DNA of 37,231 bases, taken from NCBI GenBank assembly GCA_041745515.1, contig JBGTIU010000083.1:1-37231 (forward strand), read 5' to 3'. The DNA comes from JAKFWF01 sp041745515 (GTDB lineage: Bacteria > Pseudomonadota > Alphaproteobacteria > Rhizobiales > Hyphomicrobiaceae). Under the pieces are notes generated by a model. It was not told the origin of the DNA. It worked only from the letters and a program-made list of their open reading frames with translations, and did not search any database. The position numbers were made by a program, and so were the translations under genes. Position 1 is the first letter of the stretch; every line of letters starts with the position of its first letter. Positions 8,321 through 15,918 of this stretch are shown piece by piece.

Positions 8321-8922
8321 TGGTGCAATCGACAATGGCTGATCGCGCCCGCAAGCCCGCGACCTACGCCGACCTGGAAGCGGTGCCGGAGCATCTGGTC
8401 GCAGAAATTCTGTTCGGCAATCTGGTCACGCATCCGCGGCCAGCATCGGATCATGGCGCGGCCGGCACGTCTCTGTCCCACGAACTGGTAGGGCCTTTTC
8501 AAAAAGCTCGCGGCGGTCCGGGCGGGTGGCTCTTCATTAATGAAGAAGAACTGCACTTAGGCCCACACGTCACCGTGCCGGATATCGCCGGTTGGCGGCG
8601 ACAAAGGTTGCCGCCCGGGGCGGCGACCAGCGCATACTTCGAGGTCGCGCCGGACTGGATCTGCGAGGTGCTCTCGCCCTCGACCGAGAAATACGACAAG
8701 GGCGACAAGCGTCGCATCTACGCGCTTTATGGCGTGCCTCACCTCTGGTACCTCGATCCACGCGCGCGAACCCTGGAAGTTTTTGCACTGCAGGACCAGA
8801 ACTGGCTGCTGATCCACACCTTCGTCGACCAGGACGAGGTTTGCGCTCCGCCCTTCAACGAACTCACCTTCTCGTTGGGCCTGCTCTGGCCCTTCGACGA
8901 TCCGACTGAACCATCCGCCTGA
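8320..8922 (+). CDS. Uma2-family PD-(D/E)XK nuclease-like protein, copy A
   Basis: A 200-residue protein that begins inside the pdhA stop codon (TAATG), so it is probably translationally coupled to pdhA. It has the Uma2 (DUF820) pattern: N-terminal 'YADLEAVPEHLVAEILFGNL', a conserved 'GGPGGW', the catalytic Asp in 'VPDIAGWRR' (D88), then 'ICEVLSPSTEKYDKGDKRR' with E117 and K130, and 'YGVPHLWYLDP'. The PD-(D/E)XK residues look intact, so enzymatic activity is possible but unproven; the biological role of Uma2 proteins is unknown. A second ATG at 8335 is an alternative start. It is a paralogue of the gene at 10639, and its presence inside a PDH operon is unexpected. Confidence 0.85.
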   Translation: MVQSTMADRARKPATYADLEAVPEHLVAEILFGNLVTHPRPASDHGAAGTSLSHELVGPFQKARGGPGGWLFINEEELHLGPHVTVPDIAGWRRQRLPPGAATSAYFEVAPDWICEVLSPSTEKYDKGDKRRIYALYGVPHLWYLDPRARTLEVFALQDQNWLLIHTFVDQDEVCAPPFNELTFSLGLLWPFDDPTEPSA

Positions 8923-8958
8923 GATTTCACCACGCCCCTCCTCCGGACAAAGATCACG

Positions 8959-10311
8959 ATGCCCACGCAAATACTCATGCCCGCGTTGTCTCCGACGATG
9001 GAGGAAGGCAAGCTCGCCAAATGGCTGATCAAGGAGGGCGATGCGGTCAAATCGGGCATGATCATCGCCGAGATCGAAACCGACAAGGCCACCATGGAGG
9101 TCGAGGCAGTCGATGAGGGCAAGGTCGGCGCGATCCTGATTCCCGCCGGTACCGAACACGTCAAGATCAACACTCCGATTGCCACAATCCTGGTGGACGG
9201 TGAGGTCGCGAACGCTTCACCACCGGCGCGAGGTCGCGCGCCGGCACCGGCACAATCCTCGGCGCCGCCGGCTGCCGCGCCGGTCGTATTAACTGCGCCC
9301 GCCGAGCCAGAATTTTCACCCGGTGTAGAAACGACAACACAAACCATGCGCGAAGCCTTGCGCGACGCGATGGCCGAAGAGATGCGCCGGGACGGCAACG
9401 TGTTGCTGATGGGTGAGGAGGTCGCCCAATACCAGGGCGCCTACAAAGTCAGCCAGGGGCTACTTGACGAATTCGGCCCGCGCCGAATCATCGACACACC
9501 GATCACCGAACAGGGCTTCGCCGGCATCGGGGTCGGTGCGGCACTTGCCGGATTGAAACCGATTGTCGAATTCATGACGTGGAACTTCGCCATGCAGGCG
9601 ATCGACCAGATCATCAACTCGGCGGCCAAGACACTTTACATGAGCGGTGGGCAGATGGGCTGCCCAATCGTGTTTCGTGGACCAAACGGCGCAGCCGCCC
9701 GTGTCGGCGCGCAACACTCCCAGTGCTATTCAGCGTGGTACGCGCATGTGCCGGGCCTGAAGGTGGTGTGTCCATCGAACGCCGCCGATGCCAAAGGCTT
9801 GCTGAAGTCTGCAATCCGTGATCCCAACCCCGTTCTGGTGCTTGAAAATGAGATGCTCTACGGGCAGTCGGGCGAGGTTCCGAAAGGAGTTGACTGGGTC
9901 GTGCCGATTGGTCGCGCTAAGATTGTTCGGTCCGGCGATCATGTAACCATCGTGTCGTTCGCGCGCGGCATGCACTATGCGCTCGATGCGGCGAAGGCGC
10001 TTGAAGCCGAGGGCATCGAAGCCGAGGTGATCGACTTGCGGTCGCTGCGTCCGATAGACTGGGAAACCATCATCGGCTCAATCAAGAAGACCAATCGGCT
10101 CGTAACGGTCGAAGAGGCGTGGCCGACATGCTCGGTCGGCTCCGAGATCTGCGCCCAGGCTGCAATTCAGGCATTCGATTACCTTGATGCGCCGCCGGCC
10201 AAGATCTCCGGCGCTGACGTGCCGATGCCGTACGCGGCGAACCTTGAGCGGCTGGCGCTGCCGACCGCCGCCCAGGTTGTCGCCGCCGCGAAGAGCGTGC
10301 TCTACACCTGA
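8959..10311 (+). CDS. pdhB: Pyruvate dehydrogenase E1 component, beta subunit, with N-terminal lipoyl domain
   Basis: A 450-residue fusion. Residues 1-82 are a lipoyl domain with the lipoylated lysine K43 in 'IETDKATMEVEA'; an Ala/Pro-rich linker follows to about 130; the rest is the transketolase-type E1-beta ('TMREALRDAMAEEM', 'GEEVAQYQGAYKVSQGL', 'DTPITEQGFAGIGVGAA') with the C-terminal domain ending 'PMPYAANLERLALP'. The lipoyl fusion on E1-beta is known in alphaproteobacteria. By hand alignment, 71 of the first 82 residues equal those of PdhC, so the two domains are recent duplicates or gene-converted. The ribosome-binding site is weak, and the gene begins 36 bases after the Uma2 copy A stop. 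Confidence 0.97.
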   Translation: MPTQILMPALSPTMEEGKLAKWLIKEGDAVKSGMIIAEIETDKATMEVEAVDEGKVGAILIPAGTEHVKINTPIATILVDGEVANASPPARGRAPAPAQSSAPPAAAPVVLTAPAEPEFSPGVETTTQTMREALRDAMAEEMRRDGNVLLMGEEVAQYQGAYKVSQGLLDEFGPRRIIDTPITEQGFAGIGVGAALAGLKPIVEFMTWNFAMQAIDQIINSAAKTLYMSGGQMGCPIVFRGPNGAAARVGAQHSQCYSAWYAHVPGLKVVCPSNAADAKGLLKSAIRDPNPVLVLENEMLYGQSGEVPKGVDWVVPIGRAKIVRSGDHVTIVSFARGMHYALDAAKALEAEGIEAEVIDLRSLRPIDWETIIGSIKKTNRLVTVEEAWPTCSVGSEICAQAAIQAFDYLDAPPAKISGADVPMPYAANLERLALPTAAQVVAAAKSVLYT

Positions 10312-10329
10312 GACAACGGGAGTGCCGTC

Positions 10330-10629
10330 ATGGGCGCGCGCGACGAGCTGATCATTCCGGAGGCCGCCATTGCCGACGCCGGCTCGGCGGAAGTACTCCG
10401 GGCTTGGATCGCCAATCGCGGTCTGCATGTGGCAATCCGCACGAGTTTCGATACGCCCGACGCCTGGGGTATTCTGCTGGTTGACGTGGCGCGCCATGCG
10501 GCGAGGGCGTTCGCCGCGGAAAGCAGCATCAGCGAAGCGGACGCGTTGCTACACATCCGCAAGATGTTCGATGCGGAGTGGAGCCGACCGACGGACAAAG
10601 GGCGCACGGCGCCGGCCAGGAAGCAGTAG
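10330..10629 (+). CDS. DUF5076-like protein of the pdh operon
   Basis: A 99-residue acidic protein with no signal or membrane segment: 'DELIIPEAAIADAGSAEVLRA' then 'WIANRGLHVAIRTSFDTPDA', 'WGILLVDVARHAARAF' and a helical end ('EADALLHIRKMFDAEWSRPT'). I recognise the pattern as DUF5076, found in alphaproteobacteria next to PDH genes; no function is established. A GGGAG lies 7 bases upstream of the ATG, and it sits 18 bases after pdhB, so it belongs to the operon. Its conserved position suggests an accessory role for the PDH complex, but that is inference. Confidence 0.75.
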   Translation: MGARDELIIPEAAIADAGSAEVLRAWIANRGLHVAIRTSFDTPDAWGILLVDVARHAARAFAAESSISEADALLHIRKMFDAEWSRPTDKGRTAPARKQ

Positions 10630-10638
10630 GCAAGACCA

Positions 10639-11229
10639 ATGGTTACCGCCGCCAAATCAGGACGTCGGGCTGCGACCTACGCAGACTTGAAAGCCGTGCC
10701 GGAACACCTCGTCGCCGAGATCATATTCGGCAATCTAGAGACGCATCCACGGCCGGCACCACCACATGCGGTGGCGAGCAATGCGCTCGGAACCGAACTC
10801 ACCGGCCCCTTCCAGAAAGGCCGTGGTGGTCCCGGCGGTTGGATTTTCATGACGGAGCCCGAGTTGCACCTGGGGCCGCACGTCGTCGTGCCCGATCTCG
10901 CCGGATGGCGTCGCGACCGCATGCCGGCGATGCCCGCCAAGGCCTTTGTCGAACTGCCGCCGGATTGGATTTGCGAAATCATTTCGCCTTCGACGGAAGT
11001 CATCGACAAGGGTTCCAAGCGCCGGATCTATGCGACTTTCGAGGTGCCGCACCTGTGGCATCTGAACCCAACTGCGAAACTGCTCGAGGTGTTCGAGTTG
11101 AAAGCAAGTCACTGGGTGCTGTTCGAAGTGTTCCAGGATCAGGAGCAGGTCGCTGCGCCGCCGTTCGCCGCGGTGCCGTTCTCGCTCGGTGACATCTGGC
11201 CGCTCGAGCCACCGACGGTTGCAACCTGA
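10639..11229 (+). CDS. Uma2-family PD-(D/E)XK nuclease-like protein, copy B
   Basis: A 196-residue paralogue of the gene at 8320; clearly more than half of aligned positions are identical, including 'ATYADL.AVPEHLVAEI.FG', 'GGPGGW', 'ELHLGPHV' and 'PPFSLG'-type endings. The PD-(D/E)XK residues are kept: D86 ('VPDLAGWRR'), E113 ('ICEIISPST') and K127 ('DKGSKRRIY'). It starts 9 bases after the DUF5076-like gene. Both copies lack obvious recent decay, and their codon and base composition look like that of neighbours, which argues for long residence in the operon rather than a fresh insertion. Function is unknown. Confidence 0.85.
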   Translation: MVTAAKSGRRAATYADLKAVPEHLVAEIIFGNLETHPRPAPPHAVASNALGTELTGPFQKGRGGPGGWIFMTEPELHLGPHVVVPDLAGWRRDRMPAMPAKAFVELPPDWICEIISPSTEVIDKGSKRRIYATFEVPHLWHLNPTAKLLEVFELKASHWVLFEVFQDQEQVAAPPFAAVPFSLGDIWPLEPPTVAT

Positions 11230-11242
11230 AGCTCGCCCGCGC

Positions 11243-11692
11243 ATGACCGAATCCGAAATCCTGCAAGGCATGATCGGCTCGATCCAGAGCGTGATGAGCC
11301 TGTTCTCGATGTTCTTCGCCATGATCTCGGGTTACATTGTCGCGCTGTTCCTGTTTCTCAATCGCGCACCGCTGGCGCTGCGGTTGCTGGCATTCATCCT
11401 GCTGTCGCTGGGCCTCGTGTTTCTTGGCGGGTCGGCGATCAGCATTCAGCGCATCCAGGACGGTTTGTTCGCCGGCTGGGCGCGCATTGCCAATCCCATG
11501 ATCGACGTCGAGCTGCTGCGCAATCCGATCCGACATGCGATCATTCCTGCTACGACGTGGTCGCAGCAGCATCTGGGCGTCGGCATCGGCTGGACGGTCG
11601 CCGTGCTTGTCTACATCGCCCTTGCTTATCTGACATTCGGTTATCGCTGGCCTGTGAACAGTGCCGCCGAGCAGTCGCAAAGGACACGCTGA
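11243..11692 (+). CDS. Small three-helix membrane protein inside the pdh operon
   Basis: A 149-residue protein of unknown function. Three hydrophobic segments are visible: 'VMSLFSMFFAMISGYIVALF', 'LALRLLAFILLSLGLVFLGG', and 'IGWTVAVLVYIALAYLTFGY'. Between the second and third is an amphipathic stretch with Trp and Arg. The frame is open back to 11189 but the ATG at 11243 starts a normal N-terminus (MTESEILQGMIGSI). It begins 13 bases after Uma2 copy B and ends 3 bases before pdhC, so co-transcription is near certain. I do not recognise the family. Confidence 0.7.
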   Translation: MTESEILQGMIGSIQSVMSLFSMFFAMISGYIVALFLFLNRAPLALRLLAFILLSLGLVFLGGSAISIQRIQDGLFAGWARIANPMIDVELLRNPIRHAIIPATTWSQQHLGVGIGWTVAVLVYIALAYLTFGYRWPVNSAAEQSQRTR

Positions 11693-11695
11693 CCC

Positions 11696-13057
11696 ATGCC
11701 GATCCAAATCCTGATGCCGGCGCTGTCCCCGACGATGGAAGAAGGCAAACTCGCCAAATGGCTTGTCAAGGAGGGCGATGCCGTCAAATCGGGCAAGGTG
11801 ATTGCGGAGATCGAAACCGATAAGGCCACGATGGAGGTTGAGGCGGTCGACGAGGGTGTGATTGGCGCGATCCTAATCTTAGAGGGCACCGAAAAGGTGA
11901 AGGTGAACACGCCGATCGCGACGGTCCTGGTTGACGGGGAAAGTCCTGGCGCCCAACCTGCCGCGAAAGTGGCAGCCTCCGGCACCAAACCTGCGGCAAA
12001 AGGGGAATCAGCGCGCCCCGGCAGCGGAGTTGTCGCTGGTCCCGTGCCTGCGGCTCCCCGTTCGCCAATGCCCGCGCAACCGCTCGCGGGCGGCCGCATG
12101 TTCGCGTCGCCGTTGGCGCGGCGACTCGCGAAGGACGGCGGTATCGATTTGTCGGTGGTCGCCGGCTCCGGCCCGCATGGGCGGATCGTTCAGCGCGATG
12201 TCGAAGCAGCCAGAAAATCGGGTACAGCGAACGCCGCAACCACGCCTTTGGTGGCAGCGGGCGGCGCTGCGGCCGGCTCGATGCAAGCGATCTCGTCCGC
12301 TAACCTGCCGGCTGTTCAGCCGATGGCTGACGACAAAATTCTTGCGCTTTACGAGAAAGGCTCGTTCGAGGTCCAGGCTCACGACGGCATGCGCCGGATC
12401 ATCGCCGAGCGTTTGACCCAATCGAAGTCGACCGTTCCACACTTTTATCTGTCTGTCGACGTGAGGCTCGACACTCTCTTGCCAGCGCGCGAGCGTTTGA
12501 ATGCGCGCTCGCCGAAGGACGGCCCACGCGCCTACAAGCTGTCGGTCAACGATTTCATCATCAAGGCGTTGGCGCTGGCCTTGCAACAGGTGCCGGCCGC
12601 CAATGCCACCTGGACGACGCAAGGCATGCTGCGCCATAGGCACTCGGATGTTGGCGTCGCCGTTGCGATCGAGGGCGGCTTGTTCACGCCAGTGATCCGG
12701 CATGCCGAACTCAAGACGCTTGCCGAAATCTCGAACGAGATGAAAGATTTGGCGGCGCGTGCGCGCAAGCGGCGGTTGGCACCACACGAATATCAAGGTG
12801 GCACTACCTCGATTTCGAACCTCGGCATGTTCGGCATCAAGAGCTTCGACGCCGTCATCAATCCGCCGCACGCAACGATCCTTGCGATCGGCGCAGGAGA
12901 AAAGCGCGCCGTTGTGACCGACGACCGCATTGAGGTCGGCACCATCATGAGCGCCACTCTGAGCTGCGATCATCGCGTAGTCGACGGCGCCATCGGCGCG
13001 GAATTGCTGAACGCCTTCAAATCGTTCATCGAGGATCCGGTGAGAATGCTGGTGTGA
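11696..13057 (+). CDS. pdhC: Pyruvate dehydrogenase E2 component, dihydrolipoamide acetyltransferase
   Basis: Core of the PDH complex; transfers acetyl groups from lipoyl arms to CoA. At 453 residues it has one lipoyl domain (1-82; K43 in 'IETDKATMEVEA'), an Ala/Pro linker, an E1/E3-binding peripheral subunit domain at about 134-171 ('FASPLARRLAKDGGI...GPHGRIVQRDV'), a second linker, and the catalytic domain ending in 'CDHRVVDGAIGAELL' with catalytic H426 and D430. A bulged hairpin followed by a T-run lies just after the stop, so the operon probably ends here and lpd is separately transcribed. Confidence 0.97.
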   Translation: MPIQILMPALSPTMEEGKLAKWLVKEGDAVKSGKVIAEIETDKATMEVEAVDEGVIGAILILEGTEKVKVNTPIATVLVDGESPGAQPAAKVAASGTKPAAKGESARPGSGVVAGPVPAAPRSPMPAQPLAGGRMFASPLARRLAKDGGIDLSVVAGSGPHGRIVQRDVEAARKSGTANAATTPLVAAGGAAAGSMQAISSANLPAVQPMADDKILALYEKGSFEVQAHDGMRRIIAERLTQSKSTVPHFYLSVDVRLDTLLPARERLNARSPKDGPRAYKLSVNDFIIKALALALQQVPAANATWTTQGMLRHRHSDVGVAVAIEGGLFTPVIRHAELKTLAEISNEMKDLAARARKRRLAPHEYQGGTTSISNLGMFGIKSFDAVINPPHATILAIGAGEKRAVVTDDRIEVGTIMSATLSCDHRVVDGAIGAELLNAFKSFIEDPVRMLV

Positions 13058-13061
13058 AAAA

Positions 13062-13097
13062 GGCTTAGGGCGACGGTGTCGGCCGTAGCCATTTTTC
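13062..13097 (+). terminator. Candidate terminator after pdhC
   Basis: GGCT (13062-13065) and ACGG (13073-13076) pair with the contiguous CCGTAGCC (13083-13090), leaving a 7-base bulge on the left arm, and ATTTTT follows directly. It starts 5 bases after the pdhC stop. The bulge weakens the structure, so this is a candidate only. Confidence 0.4.
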
Positions 13098-13274
13098 GCT
13101 TCGGCGACTGTTACCGGCCTGCAACAGCTGGCGGGGTTTGACATCTATGATGGTAGTGCAACACACGATTTTCGGTGATAGATTTCGCCCGAGGGTTGAT
13201 CGAATTCACTTGCGGGACTATGGGGCAAAGGTGCTGTGGGCGTACATTCTCGGTTTTCATCAGGGAAACAAAAC

Positions 13275-13712
13275 ATGCTCACCAAACTTCATGCGCCCGC
13301 GGCGATCTTTGCATGTGCGATTTTGCTGGCCGGCTGTGCCGAAACTTCCGGCATGCTCGGCGGCGAAAGCAGCAACTTGACCACCGCATCGGTCGCCGAG
13401 GCGCCGAAAGCCGATCCCGCGTGCCTTGTGCTGGCCTCCCAGATCGACAGCCTGAAGAAAGAGGGAGTGGCGGACAAGGTTGCGCAAGCGTCGATCAAGA
13501 AATACAAAATGACAACGGCGGATTTGGCCAAGGCGGATCAATTGAACAAGGCCAATGCTGAATTCCAGTTCAAGTGTTCGACAGTGAAACCGGCACCGGG
13601 AATCCAGTCAGCCGCTATTGCTCCAGCGGCAGCGGCGAAGCCGACATCAGCCGCGGCGCCCAAGGCAGCGGCACCGGTTAAGCCGGCGGCCAAGACGGCG
13701 GTCGCTCAATAA
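13275..13712 (+). CDS. Small lipoprotein with Cys-bounded domain and Ala/Pro/Lys tail, copy A
   Basis: A 145-residue protein with a lipoprotein signal: hydrophobic 'AAIFACAILLAGC' with lipobox Cys at 21. After a linker, a helical segment is enclosed by C50 and C101 ('CLVLASQIDSLKKEGVADKV', then 'NAEFQFKC'). The last ~35 residues are a low-complexity Ala/Pro/Lys tail. Membrane-anchored, periplasm-facing location is expected. The ATG at 13275 is preceded by AGGGAAAC; longer in-frame starts would break the signal peptide. The gene at 13838 shares the Cys-bounded domain. No function is recognised. Confidence 0.72.
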   Translation: MLTKLHAPAAIFACAILLAGCAETSGMLGGESSNLTTASVAEAPKADPACLVLASQIDSLKKEGVADKVAQASIKKYKMTTADLAKADQLNKANAEFQFKCSTVKPAPGIQSAAIAPAAAAKPTSAAAPKAAAPVKPAAKTAVAQ

Positions 13713-13837
13713 CTAGGAGGTTTGGCGACAAGTGTCCGCCGGTCCTCGAAATTCGCAGGAACAAGACCGCTTGTCTGGAGTTCGGGATCCAGATAACGAC
13801 CCATGAATGGCCGGAATACGGTTAACCGGAGGTAGGC

Positions 13838-14152
13838 GTGATTCTACTTGATAAGAACCGATCAATTTCGGTTGCTGGCCCTATTGTGCGGGTGATTCCG
13901 GGATTGACGCTCGCCGTTTTGCTCGGTGGCTGCGCGGCCGGCGCCGCCGGCGGAGATCCGGGCGCTCAGTCCTTGCCATCGGGTATGTCTTGCCAGTCGC
14001 TGCGGTCTGAACTCAACAAGATGGATAGCCAAGGCGCGCAATCGAAAGTCGAAGCCGCCAGTCAGGGTAAGGGATCGCCTGAGGCTCGAGCGACCGCCGG
14101 TCGCTACAATCAACTGCTGAATTATTATCTTGGCGCGCGTTGTCACGTGTGA
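13838..14152 (+). CDS. Small lipoprotein with Cys-bounded domain, copy B
   Basis: A 104-residue protein starting at GTG 13838, supported by GGAGG 5 bases upstream. The N-terminus has a hydrophobic stretch ending in a lipobox (LAVLLGGC, Cys32). The C-terminal domain is bounded by C52 and C102 ('CQSLRSELNKMDSQGAQSKV', ending 'GARCHV'). Spacing between the two Cys is nearly the same as in the preceding lipoprotein and several internal positions match, so these look like diverged paralogues; this copy lacks the Ala/Pro/Lys tail. The 221 bases to the lpd start hold no other gene that I can support. Confidence 0.68.
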   Translation: MILLDKNRSISVAGPIVRVIPGLTLAVLLGGCAAGAAGGDPGAQSLPSGMSCQSLRSELNKMDSQGAQSKVEAASQGKGSPEARATAGRYNQLLNYYLGARCHV

Positions 14153-14373
14153 TGGGGCGGCCATCGTCAGGCCGAAAGCCGGCGGTGTTGCCTTGTTCGA
14201 TGCCATCCGACATCGCGACCAAGAAGTATGCCTGCTTTGCTGGCGGGCCGCTGATGCGCGGGCTTCACGGTAGCGTGCGCCTTTTTTCAGATGCTTAACG
14301 TAACTCCGCCGTTCAATCGGATGATCTGCAAAATCTTATCGTGTTGGCTGCAAACGGCTGGGAAGGACTGGTA

Positions 14374-15813
14374 GTGAGCAGCTACGACATCATCGTTATT
14401 GGTGCGGGCCCCGGAGGCTACGTCACGGCCATCCGCGCGGCTCAGCTTGGCTTCAAATGCGCGATCGTCGAGCGTGAGCACCTGGGTGGCATCTGCCTGA
14501 ACTGGGGCTGCATTCCGACCAAAGCATTGCTGCGCTCGGCTGAAATTTATCATTACGCGACGCATGCCAAGAATTACGGATTGGTTCTGAACGGGACTAT
14601 GTCCGTTGACAATGAGGCCGTCGTTGCCCGCTCGCGCGGCATCTCGGCGCAGTTAAACGGTGGCGTCGGATTTCTGCTGAAGAAGAACAAGGTGGATGTG
14701 ATCTGGGGCGAAGCCTCGATTAGTGCCCCCGGGGAGATCGAGGTCGCAGCGACGAAGAAACCGCCGATGCAACCGGCCCAACCGGCGCCCAAGGGGGCGC
14801 TCGGAGCCGGCACGTATCAGGCCAAACACATTATAATTGCTACTGGAGCGCGTCCGCGAACGCTTCCCGGCATCGAGCCGGACGGAAAACTGATCTGGAC
14901 CTACTTCGAGGCGATGATTCCGCGGTCGCAGCCGAAGTCGTTGATCGTGATGGGGTCGGGTGCAATCGGCATCGAGTTTGCGTCGTTCTATCGGACGATG
15001 GGCGCCGAGGTTACGGTCGTCGAAGTGCTGCCGCAAATCCTGCCTGTCGAAGACGCCGAGATTGCCGGACTTGCCCGAAAAAGCTTCGAGAAGCAAGGCA
15101 TGAAGATTCTTAGCGGGGCCAAGATCAGCCAAGTTGCGAAGGCACAGAATAGTGTGACGGCGACGATCGACCGCGGCGGCGGTAAGTCCGACACGATCAC
15201 TGCGGAGCGGCTGATTTCGGCGGTTGGTGTCGTCGGCAATGTCGAAGGGCTGGGGCTGGAGAAGCTGGGACTGAAGATCGAACGAGGCTGCGTTGTTACC
15301 GATGGGCGGGGCCGCACCAATGTGCCGGGCATCTATGCTATCGGCGACGTCGCCGGCCCGCCGATGTTGGCCCACAAAGCCGAGCACGAGGGCGTCATCT
15401 GCGTGGAAACAATCCAGGGCATGCACACGCACCCTATGGACAAGGCTCGCATTCCCGGCTGCACCTACTGCCAACCGCAGATTGCCTCTGTCGGCCTGAC
15501 CGAGGCCGGCGCAAAAGAGGGCGGGCGCGAGATCAAAGTTGGCCGTTTCCCGTTCCGCGGCAACGGCAAGGCAATAGCGCTCGGTGAGGTCGACGGGCTG
15601 ATCAAGACAATCTTTGATGCCAAAACCGGACAGCTGCTGGGAGCGCATATGGTCGGCGCGGAGGTGACCGAGCTGATACAGGGTTATGTCATCGCCATGC
15701 AGCTCGAGACCACCGAAGATGATCTGATTCATACCGTATTTCCCCACCCGACCTTATCGGAAATGATGCACGAGAGTGTGCTCGACGCCTATAACCGGGT
15801 CATTCATATGTGA
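14374..15813 (+). CDS. lpd: Dihydrolipoyl dehydrogenase (E3)
   Basis: FAD flavoprotein that reoxidises dihydrolipoyl arms and reduces NAD+; 479 residues. FAD-binding 'GAGPGGYVTAIRAAQ', redox disulfide C41/C46 in 'GGICLNWGCIPTKALL', NAD-binding 'GSGAIGIEFASFY', the second FAD motif 'YAIGDVAGPPMLAHKAEHEG', and the active-site His-Glu pair H458/E463 ('FPHPTLSE') are all present. A Pro/Ala/Lys-rich insertion of about 20 residues lies between the first FAD half and 'HIIIATGARP'. I chose GTG at 14374 over the upstream GTG at 14341 because GGAAGGA precedes it and the protein begins directly at the Rossmann strand. It lies apart from pdhABC but within the same cluster. Confidence 0.96.
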   Translation: MSSYDIIVIGAGPGGYVTAIRAAQLGFKCAIVEREHLGGICLNWGCIPTKALLRSAEIYHYATHAKNYGLVLNGTMSVDNEAVVARSRGISAQLNGGVGFLLKKNKVDVIWGEASISAPGEIEVAATKKPPMQPAQPAPKGALGAGTYQAKHIIIATGARPRTLPGIEPDGKLIWTYFEAMIPRSQPKSLIVMGSGAIGIEFASFYRTMGAEVTVVEVLPQILPVEDAEIAGLARKSFEKQGMKILSGAKISQVAKAQNSVTATIDRGGGKSDTITAERLISAVGVVGNVEGLGLEKLGLKIERGCVVTDGRGRTNVPGIYAIGDVAGPPMLAHKAEHEGVICVETIQGMHTHPMDKARIPGCTYCQPQIASVGLTEAGAKEGGREIKVGRFPFRGNGKAIALGEVDGLIKTIFDAKTGQLLGAHMVGAEVTELIQGYVIAMQLETTEDDLIHTVFPHPTLSEMMHESVLDAYNRVIHM

Positions 15814-15918
15814 GGCGGACCTCGACCGAGTGGCGGTGAACTACTGCTTGTGCTCGACCCGCGGTGCGACTCAGCCCAGTATGCGGCACCGACAGATACA
15901 ATCTTGAAGGGGATGCAA

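Noticed and set aside
8320..11229. Uma2 genes as a recent mobile insertion
   Set aside because: No terminal repeats, target duplications or transposase are seen, and base composition matches the neighbours; stop/start overlap with pdhA argues for long integration.
13717..13806. Possible 24-residue ORF after AGGAGG (GTG near 13732)
   Set aside because: The ribosome-binding site is good, but spacing is long, the peptide has no hydrophobic or conserved character, and there is no other support.
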